This document shows, one piece after another, positions 50,461 to 62,266 of a stretch of DNA of 64,000 nucleotides; the first letter of the stretch is position 1; every line of letters starts with the position of its first letter. The notes beneath the pieces are model-generated. The model did no database searches. It had not been told where the DNA came from and saw only the letters and a list, made by a program, of their open reading frames with translations. The translations under genes were made by a program, and so were the position numbers. Source of the DNA: Trinickia dinghuensis (GTDB taxonomy: Bacteria > Pseudomonadota > Gammaproteobacteria > Burkholderiales > Burkholderiaceae); assembly GCF_003367175.1 (NCBI RefSeq), contig NZ_QRGA01000001.1:496001-560000 (forward strand). The letters run 5' to 3'.

Positions 50461-51363
50461 ATGAACCAACTTCTCAGAAAGCTTGACCTGACGTCGCTAC
50501 GGCTTTTCGTCGCCGTTTGCCAGGAACGGAATATTGCGCGCGCCGCGGAACGTGAATGCATTACGTCATCTGCGGTGAGTCGACGAATTTCTGAAATCGA
50601 GGCGCTGATCGGGTTGCCCATCATCGTGCGCGAATCGCGCGGTATCTCAGTGACCCCTGTCGGCGCAACGGTGCTCCGTCATGCGCAGGCGGTTATTGCC
50701 AATATAGAAGGCATGGAAGCGGAGCTATCGCAGTATGTGACCGGCGCAAAAGGCGTTGTCAATGTCGCCGCCAGTCTGTCGGCCGTCGTTCAGTTCCTGC
50801 CCGAAGACATCGCCGGATTCAGGCGTGTCTTTCCCGATGTCGACATCGAAGTCGAAGAACGAACGAGCACCAACGTTTTGCGCAGCGTCCGCGAAGGCGG
50901 CATCGACTTCGGCATCTGCAACGAAATACCCGCCGTCGAGGGCCTCGAACCGCTGCCCTATCGAACTGACCGGCTGGTGCTGGTCGTGCCTGCGGCCCAT
51001 CGTCTCGGCACGGCGACAACGGTTCGGCTGGCCGATTTCGTCGACGAGCAGTTCGTCGGATTTGGCGGCGATGCCGCGCTAATGTCGCTGCTCTGCCAGC
51101 AGGCTCAGGCGATCGGCAAGGATTTGAACGTAAAGATTCGCGTGCGCAGCCTCGATGCGCTTTGCCGCATGGTGCACGTACAACTCGGCGTCACTGTCGT
51201 GCCGCAGCAAATCGGCGAGCTCTACCTGAACACACTGAATATTCGCCTGATTCCGATTGCCGAGCCATGGTCGGCCCGCTCGCTGGTCATCGTTTGCCGG
51301 GATCGCGAGCGGTTGACCGCACCGGCAGCCGCACTCGTGAATTTCCTAACCAATAAGCCCTGA
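50461..51363 (+). CDS. LysR-family transcriptional regulator
   Basis: A 300-residue regulator. The helix-turn-helix is LRLFVAVCQERNIARAAERE, then CITSSAVSRRISEIEALIGL. The effector half includes VVNVAASLSAVVQFLPEDIA. It is divergent from the aminotransferase and lies 155 bases before LeuC. It resembles the other LysR at 53743 in order and length, so the cluster may have two related regulators with different inducers or targets. Confidence 0.87.
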   Translation: MNQLLRKLDLTSLRLFVAVCQERNIARAAERECITSSAVSRRISEIEALIGLPIIVRESRGISVTPVGATVLRHAQAVIANIEGMEAELSQYVTGAKGVVNVAASLSAVVQFLPEDIAGFRRVFPDVDIEVEERTSTNVLRSVREGGIDFGICNEIPAVEGLEPLPYRTDRLVLVVPAAHRLGTATTVRLADFVDEQFVGFGGDAALMSLLCQQAQAIGKDLNVKIRVRSLDALCRMVHVQLGVTVVPQQIGELYLNTLNIRLIPIAEPWSARSLVIVCRDRERLTAPAAALVNFLTNKP

Positions 51364-51518
51364 ACGTCCTAGTTCAATAGCAAGCGACCGCGCACCATTT
51401 CCGCGCACGCAGCGCGCGAACGCTCTCGTTTTAGCATTTCAGTCATCGCAACTTGTCACGCTTCGCGTGAATCGCTGGCCTTTATGATCGCAAGAACGTA
51501 TTTTCGAACTTGCGAACC

Positions 51519-52925
51519 ATGCCAAAAACCCTTTACGACAAGCTTTGGGACGCGCACGTCGTCGCGACTCAAGCGGACGGCACCACACTGCTCTACATCG
51601 ATCGACATCTCATCAATGAGGTCTCGAGCCCGCAGGCGTTCGAAGCAGTGAAGCTCGCCGGAAGAAAACCCTGGCGCGCTGCCGCGAATTTTGCCGTTGC
51701 CGACCACAATGTTCCGACAACGGATCGCACTGGCGGGCGCATCGACGATCCGATTTCGCGCATCCAAGTGGCGACGCTTGGCGACAACGCGAAGGCCTTC
51801 GGCTTCACCTATTTCGACATGGCCGACAAGCGCCAAGGTATCGAACACGTCATTGGGCCGGAGCAGGGAATCAGCTTGCCTGGCATGACGCTCGTGTGCG
51901 GCGACTCGCATACGTCCACGCACGGCGCGCTGGCGAGCCTTGCGTACGGGATCGGCACGTCGGAAGTCGAGCACGTCCTCGTCACCCAGACGCTCCTCAC
52001 GCGAAAGATGAAGTCGATGCTTGTCAAGGTCGACGGCGAACTGCTGCCAGGCGTGACGGCGAAAGATCTCGTGCTCGCAATCATCGGCAAAATCGGGACG
52101 GCGGGCGCTACCGGGTGCGCGATCGAATATGCGGGCTCGGCCATTCGCGCCCTGTCCATGGAAGGGCGCATGACGATTTGCAATATGGCGATCGAGGCGG
52201 GCGCGCGCGCCGGCATGGTCGCATTCGACGACACCACGCTCGAATACGTTCGTGGCCGTCCGCTGGCGCCGAGCGGCGATGAGTGGGACCGCGCCGTCGA
52301 ATATTGGCGAACGCTCCATTCCGATGAGGGTGCCGAATTCGACCTCGTCGTCACCCTCGACGCGGCGCACGTTCTGCCCCAGGTGACGTGGGGTACGTCG
52401 CCGGAGATGGTGGTTCCGGTCGACGGTCGTGTGCCCGATCCCAACGCGGAGCTCGATCCGATTCGCCGCGACGGCATTCAGAAAGCGCTCGACTACATGG
52501 GCCTGGCCCCCGCAACCCGTATCACAGACATCGCGATCGACAAGGTATTCATCGGCTCCTGCACCAACTCGCGTATCGAAGACTTGCGCTCGGCGGCGGC
52601 TGTGGTCCGCGGGAAGCGGCTCGCCTCCAACATCAAGCTGGCGATGGTCGTGCCCGGCTCCGGCTTGGTCAAAGCGCAGGCAGAGCGTGAGGGAATCGAC
52701 AAGGCATTCCTGGACGCGGGTTTTGAATGGCGCGAACCGGGGTGCTCGATGTGCATGGCCATGAACGAGGACCGGCTGAAACCGGGCGAGCGTTGCGCTT
52801 CGACTTCGAATCGGAACTTCGAAGGGCGCCAAGGCGCCGGTGGACGCACTCATCTCGTGAGCCCTGCGATGGCGGCTGCGGCGGCTATTGCCGGGCACTT
52901 CGTCGATATCCGCGATCTGCCTTGA
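51519..52925 (+). CDS. leuC: 3-isopropylmalate dehydratase large subunit (LeuC family)
   Basis: A 468-residue [4Fe-4S] aconitase-superfamily protein. [20 protein letters not shown], the [13 protein letters not shown] cluster cysteine and [12 protein letters not shown] with two further cluster cysteines are intact. It isomerises 2-hydroxy to 3-hydroxy tricarboxylic acids with its small subunit, encoded 46 bases later. No leuA or leuB is next to it here and the neighbours are biosynthetic, so it may be a second copy used to build an unusual oxo-acid. Start at 51519 gives the standard N-terminus [13 protein letters not shown]. Confidence 0.9.
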   Translation: MPKTLYDKLWDAHVVATQADGTTLLYIDRHLINEVSSPQAFEAVKLAGRKPWRAAANFAVADHNVPTTDRTGGRIDDPISRIQVATLGDNAKAFGFTYFDMADKRQGIEHVIGPEQGISLPGMTLVCGDSHTSTHGALASLAYGIGTSEVEHVLVTQTLLTRKMKSMLVKVDGELLPGVTAKDLVLAIIGKIGTAGATGCAIEYAGSAIRALSMEGRMTICNMAIEAGARAGMVAFDDTTLEYVRGRPLAPSGDEWDRAVEYWRTLHSDEGAEFDLVVTLDAAHVLPQVTWGTSPEMVVPVDGRVPDPNAELDPIRRDGIQKALDYMGLAPATRITDIAIDKVFIGSCTNSRIEDLRSAAAVVRGKRLASNIKLAMVVPGSGLVKAQAEREGIDKAFLDAGFEWREPGCSMCMAMNEDRLKPGERCASTSNRNFEGRQGAGGRTHLVSPAMAAAAAIAGHFVDIRDLP

Positions 52926-52971
52926 TCTCGAGTCCGAGGATTCGAAATCGCGACCTAACCTGCAAACCAAC

Positions 52972-53619
52972 ATGAAACCTTTGACTCGACACGACGGGCT
53001 CGTCGTTCCGCTCGACCGCGCAAACGTCGATACCGACGCAATTATCCCTAAGCAGTTCTTGAAATCGATTCGCCGGACAGGCTTCGGCGAGAACCTGTTC
53101 GACGAATGGCGCTATCTCGATCATGGGGAGCCGGGGCAGGACTGCTCAAAGAGGCCGCTCAATCCTGACTTCGTGCTCAACCGCCCCGAGCTGAGCGGCG
53201 CCTCGATTCTTCTGGCACGCGCGAACTTCGGCTGCGGGTCGTCGCGGGAACATGCCCTGTGGGCACTCGAGCAGTACGGCTTCCGGGTATTCATCGCACC
53301 TAGCTTCGCCGATATTTTCTTTCACAACAGTTTCAAGAATGGCGTCTTGCCGATTGTGCTTGCCCCTGAAGAAATCGATCAATTATTCGAGCAGGCACGC
53401 GCTTGCCGCACGCTCGAGCTTTCGGTCGATCTCGAGCAGCAGACGGTTTCGAACATGGATAGCACGATCGTCTATCGGTTCGATGTCGATCCGTTTCGCA
53501 AGCACTGTCTTCTCAACGGATACGACGACGTTGCCCTAACGCTGCAGCGCGCCGACGACATCCGACGCTTCGAAGCACGGCAGCTAGAACGGTACCCCTG
53601 GTTATCGGAGACTTTTTAG
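52972..53619 (+). CDS. leuD: 3-isopropylmalate dehydratase small subunit (LeuD family)
   Basis: A 215-residue swivelling-domain subunit. [20 protein letters not shown] is the standard start, and [20 protein letters not shown] carries the substrate-binding Gly-Ser-Ser-Arg. [19 protein letters not shown] completes the fold. It is translated with LeuC. The following LysR gene starts 123 bases downstream. Confidence 0.9.
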   Translation: MKPLTRHDGLVVPLDRANVDTDAIIPKQFLKSIRRTGFGENLFDEWRYLDHGEPGQDCSKRPLNPDFVLNRPELSGASILLARANFGCGSSREHALWALEQYGFRVFIAPSFADIFFHNSFKNGVLPIVLAPEEIDQLFEQARACRTLELSVDLEQQTVSNMDSTIVYRFDVDPFRKHCLLNGYDDVALTLQRADDIRRFEARQLERYPWLSETF

Positions 53620-53742
53620 TTCATTCAATTGGAAGGAGACGCCACCGCATAGAGAGAAACGACGCAAAGAAGGAGACAGACCGCATCCGGCATCAGGCAG
53701 CACGACCGAGCAGTTGAACAATAAAAGAGAGGAGAGAGGGCC

Positions 53743-56210
<2,468 letters not shown>

Positions 56211-56235
56211 AAGCTTGGACTCAAGGAGAGCAGCG

Positions 56236-56457
56236 ATGCCGATGGTGCTGATAACAATCACGGATGAAGACGTCTCGCGGGCGCAGAAGAGCGTGCTCAT
56301 CGCCAGCGTAACAAGAATCTTGCACGAGACGTTGGGCGAGACCGCAACGCCGACAATGGTTGTGATCGATGAAGTCCAACTCGACAACGTTGGGCTGAAC
56401 GGACTGGGGGCGCTCGAATTCCGAAAACGAGCGCTCGCAGGTCGTGCTCACGCGTGA
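56236..56457 (+). CDS. 4-oxalocrotonate tautomerase-like protein, copy B
   Basis: A 73-residue tautomerase whose mature N-terminus would be Pro1 (MPMVLITITDEDVSRAQKSV). The segment ATPTMVVIDEVQLDNVGLNG parallels copy A at 48516-48731. AAGGAGAGCAGCG precedes the ATG. It is the last gene of the plus-strand group LeuC-LeuD-LysR-fusion protein, 25 bases after the fusion stop, and converges with the DapD-like gene. Possible function: tautomerisation of an oxo-dicarboxylate in the same pathway. Confidence 0.78.
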   Translation: MPMVLITITDEDVSRAQKSVLIASVTRILHETLGETATPTMVVIDEVQLDNVGLNGLGALEFRKRALAGRAHA

Positions 56458-56561
56458 TGCGGCACGCATCGGCGTCGGGTTGTCGACCGGCGTCGATGCA
56501 GTCCTACCGTACCCGATGGCCGGCAGCTCGGACTCACCGGCGCAAGCCGATGAGTCCGGTC

Positions 56562-57380
56562 TCAGGCCCTGACGAGTTCGTTGATCGCGACTTTACTGCG
56601 TGTTCTTTCGTCGACTTTCTTGACGATGACGGCGCAATTGAGGTTGTATCTACCGTCGTCCGACGGAAGGCTCCCGGCGACGACGACCGAACCGGCCGGC
56701 ACGCGGCCATACGTGACGGCGCCCGTTTCCCGGTCGAAAATCTTTGTGCTTTTGCCGATGTAGACGCCCATCGAGATCACCGAATTCTCTTCTACGATCA
56801 CGCCCTCGACGATTTCCGAGCGCGCACCGATAAAGCAGTTGTCCTCGACGATGGTCGGACTATCTTGCAAAGGTTCGAGCACACCGCCGATGCCTACCCC
56901 GCCGGATAAGTGAACGTTCTTGCCGATCTGCGCACACGATCCTACCGTCGCCCACGTATCCACCATGGTGCCGTCGCCCACGTAACCGCCGATGTTGACG
57001 AACGAAGGCATGAGCACGACATTGCGTCCTATGAAGCTGCCCCGACGCGCCACGGCCGGCGGCACGACCCGAAATCCGCCGGCGGCAAAATCGGTTGCCG
57101 TGTAGTGTGCGAACTTGCTTTCGATTTTGTCGAAATACTGCATACAGCCTGCGTTCATGGCAACGTTCGCATCAAGGCGAAATGACAGCAGGATGGCCTT
57201 TTTCACCCACTCGTGCGTGACCCATTGGCCATCGAATTTTTCCGCGGCGCGCAGGCGGCCCGCATCGAGTGCGGCGAGTACGCGATCGACGGCAGTCTTG
57301 AGCTCGGGATCGGCCAGCTGGGGTGAAATCTCGCTACGGTGCTCGAATGCAGACTCAATGATTTTTCGGGTTTCTTGCAT
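56562..57380 (-). CDS. dapD: Tetrahydrodipicolinate N-succinyltransferase (DapD/TabB-like)
   Basis: A 272-residue acyltransferase. The C-terminal two-thirds is a left-handed beta-helix of hexapeptides, [40 protein letters not shown], then [20 protein letters not shown], which forms trimers binding succinyl-CoA. It converts tetrahydrodipicolinate to N-succinyl-amino-oxopimelate. The start at 57380, 7 bases after the aminotransferase stop, gives the usual length (about 274). An extra copy in a secondary cluster is characteristic of tabtoxin pathways (TabB), where the product is diverted from lysine. Whether it is the cell's only DapD cannot be judged. Confidence 0.88.
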   Translation of the reverse strand: MQETRKIIESAFEHRSEISPQLADPELKTAVDRVLAALDAGRLRAAEKFDGQWVTHEWVKKAILLSFRLDANVAMNAGCMQYFDKIESKFAHYTATDFAAGGFRVVPPAVARRGSFIGRNVVLMPSFVNIGGYVGDGTMVDTWATVGSCAQIGKNVHLSGGVGIGGVLEPLQDSPTIVEDNCFIGARSEIVEGVIVEENSVISMGVYIGKSTKIFDRETGAVTYGRVPAGSVVVAGSLPSDDGRYNLNCAVIVKKVDERTRSKVAINELVRA

Positions 57381-57387
57381 GAGTAAC

Positions 57388-58581
57388 CTATAAGCTTCGA
57401 ATGAATCGCGACATTCTCCGAGCACCCTCCACGCATTGATCGATCGGTGCGACCAATGCGGCGCGTACGTAGTTTTCTCCCGGATTGATGCCGTGAGCGT
57501 TGCGCGCGAGATAGTTGCCCGGCAGAACCGTGACGTGCTGCTCTTGGTACAAGCGCTTGGCGAACGCGATATCGTCGATGGGTGTCTTTACCCATAGAAA
57601 AAACGATGCTTGCGGTGCGGGCACTTCGAGCGCTTCGTTCAATATGGGAAGAACCGCGGCCAATTTTTGCCGGTAGAGATAGCGATTTTCCGCGACATGC
57701 GATTCGTCATCCCAGGCCGCGACACTCGCGACGCTGACAGCGCCACTCATTGCCGACCCATGGTACGTCCGGTATAGCAGGAATTTTTTCAGGATTTCCG
57801 CATCGCCTGCCACGAAGCCGGAGCGCAGTCCCGGAACGTTGGAGCGTTTTGACAAGCTGTTGAATACGACAAGCTGGCGATAGTCGGCTCGATCCAATAG
57901 CTCGGCAGCCTGCAATGCCCCGAGACTGGGCCGGGTTTCGTCGAAGTAAATTTCCGAATAGCACTCGTCCGCGGCAATGACGAATCCGTAACGGTCGGCG
58001 AGGTCGAACAAGCTACGCCATTGCGAGAGCGACAGCACGTTTCCGGTCGGATTGCCGGGCGAGCAGATAAAGACGAGTTGCGTGCGTGCCCAGACCTCTT
58101 GCGCTATCTCCGCCCAGTCGATCGAGTACGAGCGCTCAGGGCACAGATTCAGAAAGTACGGCGTCGCCTTGGCAAGCAATGCCGCGCCTTCGTAAATCTG
58201 GTAGAACGGGTTGGGCATCTGCACGATCGGACGGTAGCCGCGCGTGCTGTCGATCACCGCTTGAGCAAAGGAAAACAGCGCTTCGCGAGTGCCGTTGACC
58301 GGAAGGACATGACGGTCCTCGCAAATGCCGCGCAGCGCGTATCGCCGTTGGAGCCAGCGCGCGATGCTCCTGCGCAACACGGCAGCCCCGCCGGTGGGCG
58401 GATACTTCGCCAGTTCGCGAACGCCGTCGGCATAGGCTTGCTGTATGGCTAACGGCGTAGCGTGAGTCGGCTCGCCCATCGACATGTCGACGTGCTGCAA
58501 CGACGCCGGGCTGACCTCGCTCAATAATCGCCGCAGTTTTTCGAACGGGTACGTATGAAGGTGTTCGATGTCAGGATTCAT
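57388..58581 (-). CDS. dapC: Succinyldiaminopimelate aminotransferase-like protein (DapC)
   Basis: A 397-residue fold-type I aminotransferase. The start [20 protein letters not shown] and the [15 protein letters not shown] segment are DapC hallmarks. [20 protein letters not shown] and [20 protein letters not shown] hold the PLP-lysine region. It aminates N-succinyl-amino-oxopimelate, the product of the DapD-like enzyme encoded directly after it. The two form a biosynthetic pair in an operon of five minus-strand genes. Confidence 0.88.
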   Translation of the reverse strand: MNPDIEHLHTYPFEKLRRLLSEVSPASLQHVDMSMGEPTHATPLAIQQAYADGVRELAKYPPTGGAAVLRRSIARWLQRRYALRGICEDRHVLPVNGTREALFSFAQAVIDSTRGYRPIVQMPNPFYQIYEGAALLAKATPYFLNLCPERSYSIDWAEIAQEVWARTQLVFICSPGNPTGNVLSLSQWRSLFDLADRYGFVIAADECYSEIYFDETRPSLGALQAAELLDRADYRQLVVFNSLSKRSNVPGLRSGFVAGDAEILKKFLLYRTYHGSAMSGAVSVASVAAWDDESHVAENRYLYRQKLAAVLPILNEALEVPAPQASFFLWVKTPIDDIAFAKRLYQEQHVTVLPGNYLARNAHGINPGENYVRAALVAPIDQCVEGARRMSRFIRSL

Positions 58582-58653
58582 GGTACCGATCCGCGGAATG
58601 TAGCGGTGCCGTAGGAGCCCGTCGGGAGCAGAGGGAGCCGGGCGGATACGGCA

Positions 58654-59916
58654 TTAGACGAACGCCGCCTCGCATCTGGGCAACGGAGCAATCGTCGAGA
58701 AGAAATCGCGCTCGCATTCTTCCGCGCGCCGAATTTCCATGACATTGCCATCACTTTTGAGCAGCAATTCCTTCGGTCGCAGGCGGCCGTTGTAGTTGAA
58801 GCCCATCGATGCGCCGTGCGCCCCGGTGTCGTGAACGATCATGAGATCGCCGGGTTTCGGATCGGGTAGATTGCGATCGACGGCGAACTTGTCGTTGTTT
58901 TCGCACAGCGATCCGACCACGTCGACCGGCCCGGTAGTGCGGTTACGCACGAAAGGCAGCGTGATGTGGTGATACGCATTGGCGTAGAGCGCCGGCCGCA
59001 TGAGTGCGCTCATCGATGCATCCACCCCGGCGATTTCCTTCCATTTGCTCATCCGATTGATGACGCGCGTCACCAGCACACCATGCGGGCCAGTGATGTA
59101 GCGGCCACATTCGGTGTAGATCGCGGGTTGGGTGCTGTGGTTCGGGAAAAATGTGTCTCGTAAAGCGATGACGCCCGACGCGAATTTCTCCAAATCGAAA
59201 GAGGGGTCGTCCGGCCGATAGGGAATACCGATGCCGCCGCCGATATTGACGAACTCGAAACTCAGACCGACGGCAGACGCGATCTCCGCCGCCCTCGATA
59301 GAATTCGCCTGACCGCCGAGATCGCGCGATCCGCGCTGATTTCGTTCGAGCAAAGCATGGCGTGGATGCCGAAACGCTGCGACCCGCGCCGGCGTGCCGC
59401 AGCGTAAGCGCTTTCCAGGCGATGCTCCGGCACGCCGAATTTCGATTCTCGAAATCGGCCCATGAAGTCGCATTCACGAGCCGCATCGGGAATGCTCGCG
59501 CGGAAGCACGCGAGATCGGGGAAGGCATCCAAACTCGAGAGATAGCATTCGTCGTCGAGGTTGACGATGCTGCCTAGCCTTTGCGCCGCGGTAAATTCAC
59601 TGGCGTTCGTGTTGTTCGACGTGAAGAATAGGTCCTTCCCGCGTGCGCCCACCCAGGACGCCAATTTCAACTCGGGCACGGACGCGCAGTCGAAGCCGAA
59701 CCCGCATTCATGAAGGATTTTCAAAATCCAAGGGTTCGGCAGCGCCTTGACGGCGAAGTACTGGCGAAACGCCGCGCCTTCAAACGCCTTGTTGAAGCGC
59801 ATGCAGGTGTCTCGTATCCCTTGCTCGTCGTAGATGTGGAAGGGCGTGCCGTATTGCCCCGCCAGCATGTCCAACTGGGGGAGCAGACGTTGTTCGAACG
59901 AAGTCGTGGCGGGCAA
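58654..59916 (-). CDS. Diaminopimelate decarboxylase-like PLP enzyme (LysA/TabA-like)
   Basis: A 420-residue fold-type III decarboxylase. The PLP lysine is in QYFAVKALPNPWIL (about Lys57). VNIGGGIGIPYRPDDP binds the PLP phosphate, ECGRYITGPHGVLVTRVINR binds the substrate acid, and GSLCENNDKFAVDRNLP carries the catalytic Cys with MGFNYNGRLRPKEL at the end. It either decarboxylates diaminopimelate to lysine or acts on a modified analogue. It lies between the DapC-like and methyltransferase genes. A LysA relative (TabA) is a known part of the tabtoxin cluster. Confidence 0.87.
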   Translation of the reverse strand: MPATTSFEQRLLPQLDMLAGQYGTPFHIYDEQGIRDTCMRFNKAFEGAAFRQYFAVKALPNPWILKILHECGFGFDCASVPELKLASWVGARGKDLFFTSNNTNASEFTAAQRLGSIVNLDDECYLSSLDAFPDLACFRASIPDAARECDFMGRFRESKFGVPEHRLESAYAAARRRGSQRFGIHAMLCSNEISADRAISAVRRILSRAAEIASAVGLSFEFVNIGGGIGIPYRPDDPSFDLEKFASGVIALRDTFFPNHSTQPAIYTECGRYITGPHGVLVTRVINRMSKWKEIAGVDASMSALMRPALYANAYHHITLPFVRNRTTGPVDVVGSLCENNDKFAVDRNLPDPKPGDLMIVHDTGAHGASMGFNYNGRLRPKELLLKSDGNVMEIRRAEECERDFFSTIAPLPRCEAAFV

Positions 59917-59980
59917 GGCGAAGTCCTCCTAGCGAGCGGTTGCCGCAAGCTGAAATGGCCAAACAAGGCGTTGGGCGGCG

Positions 59981-60676
59981 TTACACCGTGCGTGCGACGG
60001 AGAGCGTCGCGATCGAGCGGGTACGAGGCCCCGACAGCGGCCGCGAATAGCCATAGTTGATCAATTCGTTCGCGACGAATCCGCAAGCTTCGCCTTCTTG
60101 TTTGAGGAATTGTGTCGAGAGATAAAAGAAATCGGGGACGCTCTTGTGCGCTTGCACGGGCGAGTCATCGCTGGGACCGTCATTCGAAATGACGATTTGT
60201 CCCGTGGGCGACAGCAGCGCGCGCGCTTTGAGCAGCACATGCTTGCAGCCGTCCAGCATGTTGTAGAGATGGCCAAAGAAGCCGTCGGCATAAATCAGGT
60301 CGTACGGACGACCGTCCGCAAGCTGGAGATCGAAAAAATCGACCTCCGCCGCGGGCACCTGCTTGGCAAGCGCGAGCTCGACAGCCTCTCGATTGATGTC
60401 GATCGCGAAAACATCGATGCCGCGTTGGACAAGCTCGGCTTCGACGAACGCATTGCCGCACCCTAGGCTTAGGACGCGCTTGGTGGTGTCCGAACCGATC
60501 GCATCCATGAGACGCTCGACCATCGCGTTTCGATAGTCCAGGCAATAGGTGGACGGCGTGACGGAATCCAGATAACTGCCGCCCTTTTCCCAGATCTCGT
60601 AGATGGACGCTCCGATGTGGCCATCACATGACAGTTTCTTCTGGTAGTAGTCGAAAACGCTTTGGGGAGTATTCAT
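59981..60676 (-). CDS. SAM-dependent methyltransferase
   Basis: A 231-residue class I methyltransferase. Motif I is RVLSLGCGNAFVEAELVQRG, motif II is DVFAIDINREAVELALAKQV, and the region YDLIYADGFFGHLYNML carries motif IV. About 50 N-terminal residues (MNTPQSVFDYYQKKLSCDGH) precede the core. It is third from the 5-prime end of the transcript after the iron enzyme. A methyl group from methionine supplies a carbon in tabtoxinine-beta-lactam, so a methyltransferase here fits that hypothesis. The acceptor is unknown. Confidence 0.87.
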   Translation of the reverse strand: MNTPQSVFDYYQKKLSCDGHIGASIYEIWEKGGSYLDSVTPSTYCLDYRNAMVERLMDAIGSDTTKRVLSLGCGNAFVEAELVQRGIDVFAIDINREAVELALAKQVPAAEVDFFDLQLADGRPYDLIYADGFFGHLYNMLDGCKHVLLKARALLSPTGQIVISNDGPSDDSPVQAHKSVPDFFYLSTQFLKQEGEACGFVANELINYGYSRPLSGPRTRSIATLSVARTV

Positions 60677-60724
60677 TTTTGTCTCCTTGGATGTGAAGGG
60701 TGCGGCTGGAGCGTGATCGAGCGG

Positions 60725-61819
60725 TCAAGCATGCGCGGCATCGGGGTATGCATCCCCTTGACGTCGGGCCAACAGTTGATGAAGCGACGCGAGATAGCGT
60801 TCCGATGAATTGAGGCGAATGAGCGCGCCGACAGCGATTTCCTTCACGACACGCGGGTCGTGGTCGACCAACGGACGAATCACGTTGTCGAACCAGGCCT
60901 TGCCGTGCACCGCGTCGATTCGGATGTGCAAGTCATGGTAGGCAAGCCCCTCCTCCGGCAGGCCGAGTCGACGCCAGCCGGCCACTAAGTCCTTGAAGCG
61001 ACGCGGTGCGAGATATTCCGATACGCCGTAATACCCGAGCGCTTTGTAATGATGTCGTTGATTCACTACGAGGCACGCGGACAGATTGCCCGAAACCCGC
61101 GATGCCGGAAGCAACGTGCGCTTCAGATACTCGTCATCGATTCCCACCGCATCGAGCGCCTTTCCGAAAAGGTAGGTGTGGACACCCAACTCATCGCCAC
61201 AGCCCATCTCGTCGAAGTAGTTCTTTGCAATTTCCATTTTCTCGGCACCACGGGTGCCTACCTGCATTAGCGCCAGGATGTCGTCGAAACGGGGATCAAG
61301 CGTCGTTTCCTGCGCGAGAAACACCTTTACGCTTTCGACATCGGCCTCCTCGCGCAAAAAAGTTCGGTAAAACGGATGCGTGCCGGCAGGATGTTCGGAT
61401 AGTGTCCGCTTTAGCCAATCGAGGAATGCTTCGCCCTCGACAGGCAGGTCATCCAGTACGTCGGCATCGGCTTCGATCTGCTCGAGTTCGAGATCGAACA
61501 TCACGGGTTCCAGCAAACTGGCGATATCGGTGAACAGCGGCCCCAAGTCCGCGTCGACCAATTCGATACCCGGCACCGAAAAGCGATAGTCGTAAATGGC
61601 CGCGAGGATGCGATGCAAATAATCCAGGCGTTCCTCGTTCTGACCGCGAGCGTCCCTCGCCAAACGGATGCACTGGTCGAGCACGTGCTGGCGTTGCTCG
61701 ATGTCGAGCACATACGGGAGCGCCCTGGCGGAGCGGCTCGCCGAGGAGGTGCCGTGCGACGTACGGGGCTTGCAGGACTCTAGGACGAGCGAAAGAAGGG
61801 AAAAATTGTCAGCGGGCAT
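60725..61819 (-). CDS. Heme-oxygenase-like iron-containing redox enzyme (HDO family)
   Basis: A 364-residue all-helical protein of the iron-containing redox enzyme family, related to TenA/CADD and the HDO oxidases. The pattern FLAQETTLDPRFDDILALMQ, KMEIAKNYFDEMGCGDELGV and GLAYHDLHIRIDAVHGKAWF supplies the acidic and histidine ligands expected for a two-iron site. Such enzymes use O2 for decarboxylation, desaturation, N-oxygenation or C-C cleavage of amino-acid-like substrates. It is the first gene of the five-gene operon. A tailoring oxidation of a lysine-pathway intermediate is plausible. Confidence 0.83.
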   Translation of the reverse strand: MPADNFSLLSLVLESCKPRTSHGTSSASRSARALPYVLDIEQRQHVLDQCIRLARDARGQNEERLDYLHRILAAIYDYRFSVPGIELVDADLGPLFTDIASLLEPVMFDLELEQIEADADVLDDLPVEGEAFLDWLKRTLSEHPAGTHPFYRTFLREEADVESVKVFLAQETTLDPRFDDILALMQVGTRGAEKMEIAKNYFDEMGCGDELGVHTYLFGKALDAVGIDDEYLKRTLLPASRVSGNLSACLVVNQRHHYKALGYYGVSEYLAPRRFKDLVAGWRRLGLPEEGLAYHDLHIRIDAVHGKAWFDNVIRPLVDHDPRVVKEIAVGALIRLNSSERYLASLHQLLARRQGDAYPDAAHA

Positions 61820-62266
61820 GTGAGCGTACCTATTTTGACCGTATCGATTTCAGGGACGCATGTAACCCGCCCCGGCGCTAAAGTGTCGAGAACGCGTGCG
61901 GCCTCACCTCGGCTGTGTCTACGTGAGGTATCGCATTCACCGCAAGAGCAGAGAATGCGAGACAAGGACAAAGTCGTTGCGGAGATTCGGCATCGAATCT
62001 CGAATCAATTTCATCCTGCTCGATATCAATATAATTTTTTGAAAAATGCGGGGTCAATCCGTAATATTTCAATGCTCGTTTCCTATTCGAGAACGCGGGC
62101 ATAAAGCCGCACAAAGATCGAGATCGGCATCTCATTTCGTTAAGGCTGGCTTGTGCATTCGTCGGCTCTGCCTACCTGGCGTTGCACTACGATGCGACCA
62201 ACACGCGTGGCAGCGCGCTCGTCATTCGACTGCGTGTCCTTTTTGGGGATTCAACGGAGCCTTCGT
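61820..62266. other. Divergent promoter region of the biosynthetic operon
   Basis: These 447 bases lie between the iron-enzyme gene (minus) and the cyclase gene (plus). There is an AT-rich block at about 62000-62070 and a perfect inverted repeat at 61983-62000. An open frame on the plus strand (61820-62104) has no credible ribosome site or family likeness and is not called. Confidence 0.5.
61983..62000. promoter_or_regulatory. Inverted repeat, candidate operator of the cluster
   Basis: AGATTCG (61983-61989) and CGAATCT (61994-62000) are perfect arms around GCAT, followed at once by a third half-copy CGAATCA. Its position between divergent biosynthetic units suggests regulation of both. Confidence 0.5.

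Noticed and set aside
61820-62104. 94-codon open frame in the divergent promoter region
   Set aside because: Starts within promoter sequence opposite the iron-enzyme start and lacks a ribosome site or recognisable pattern.
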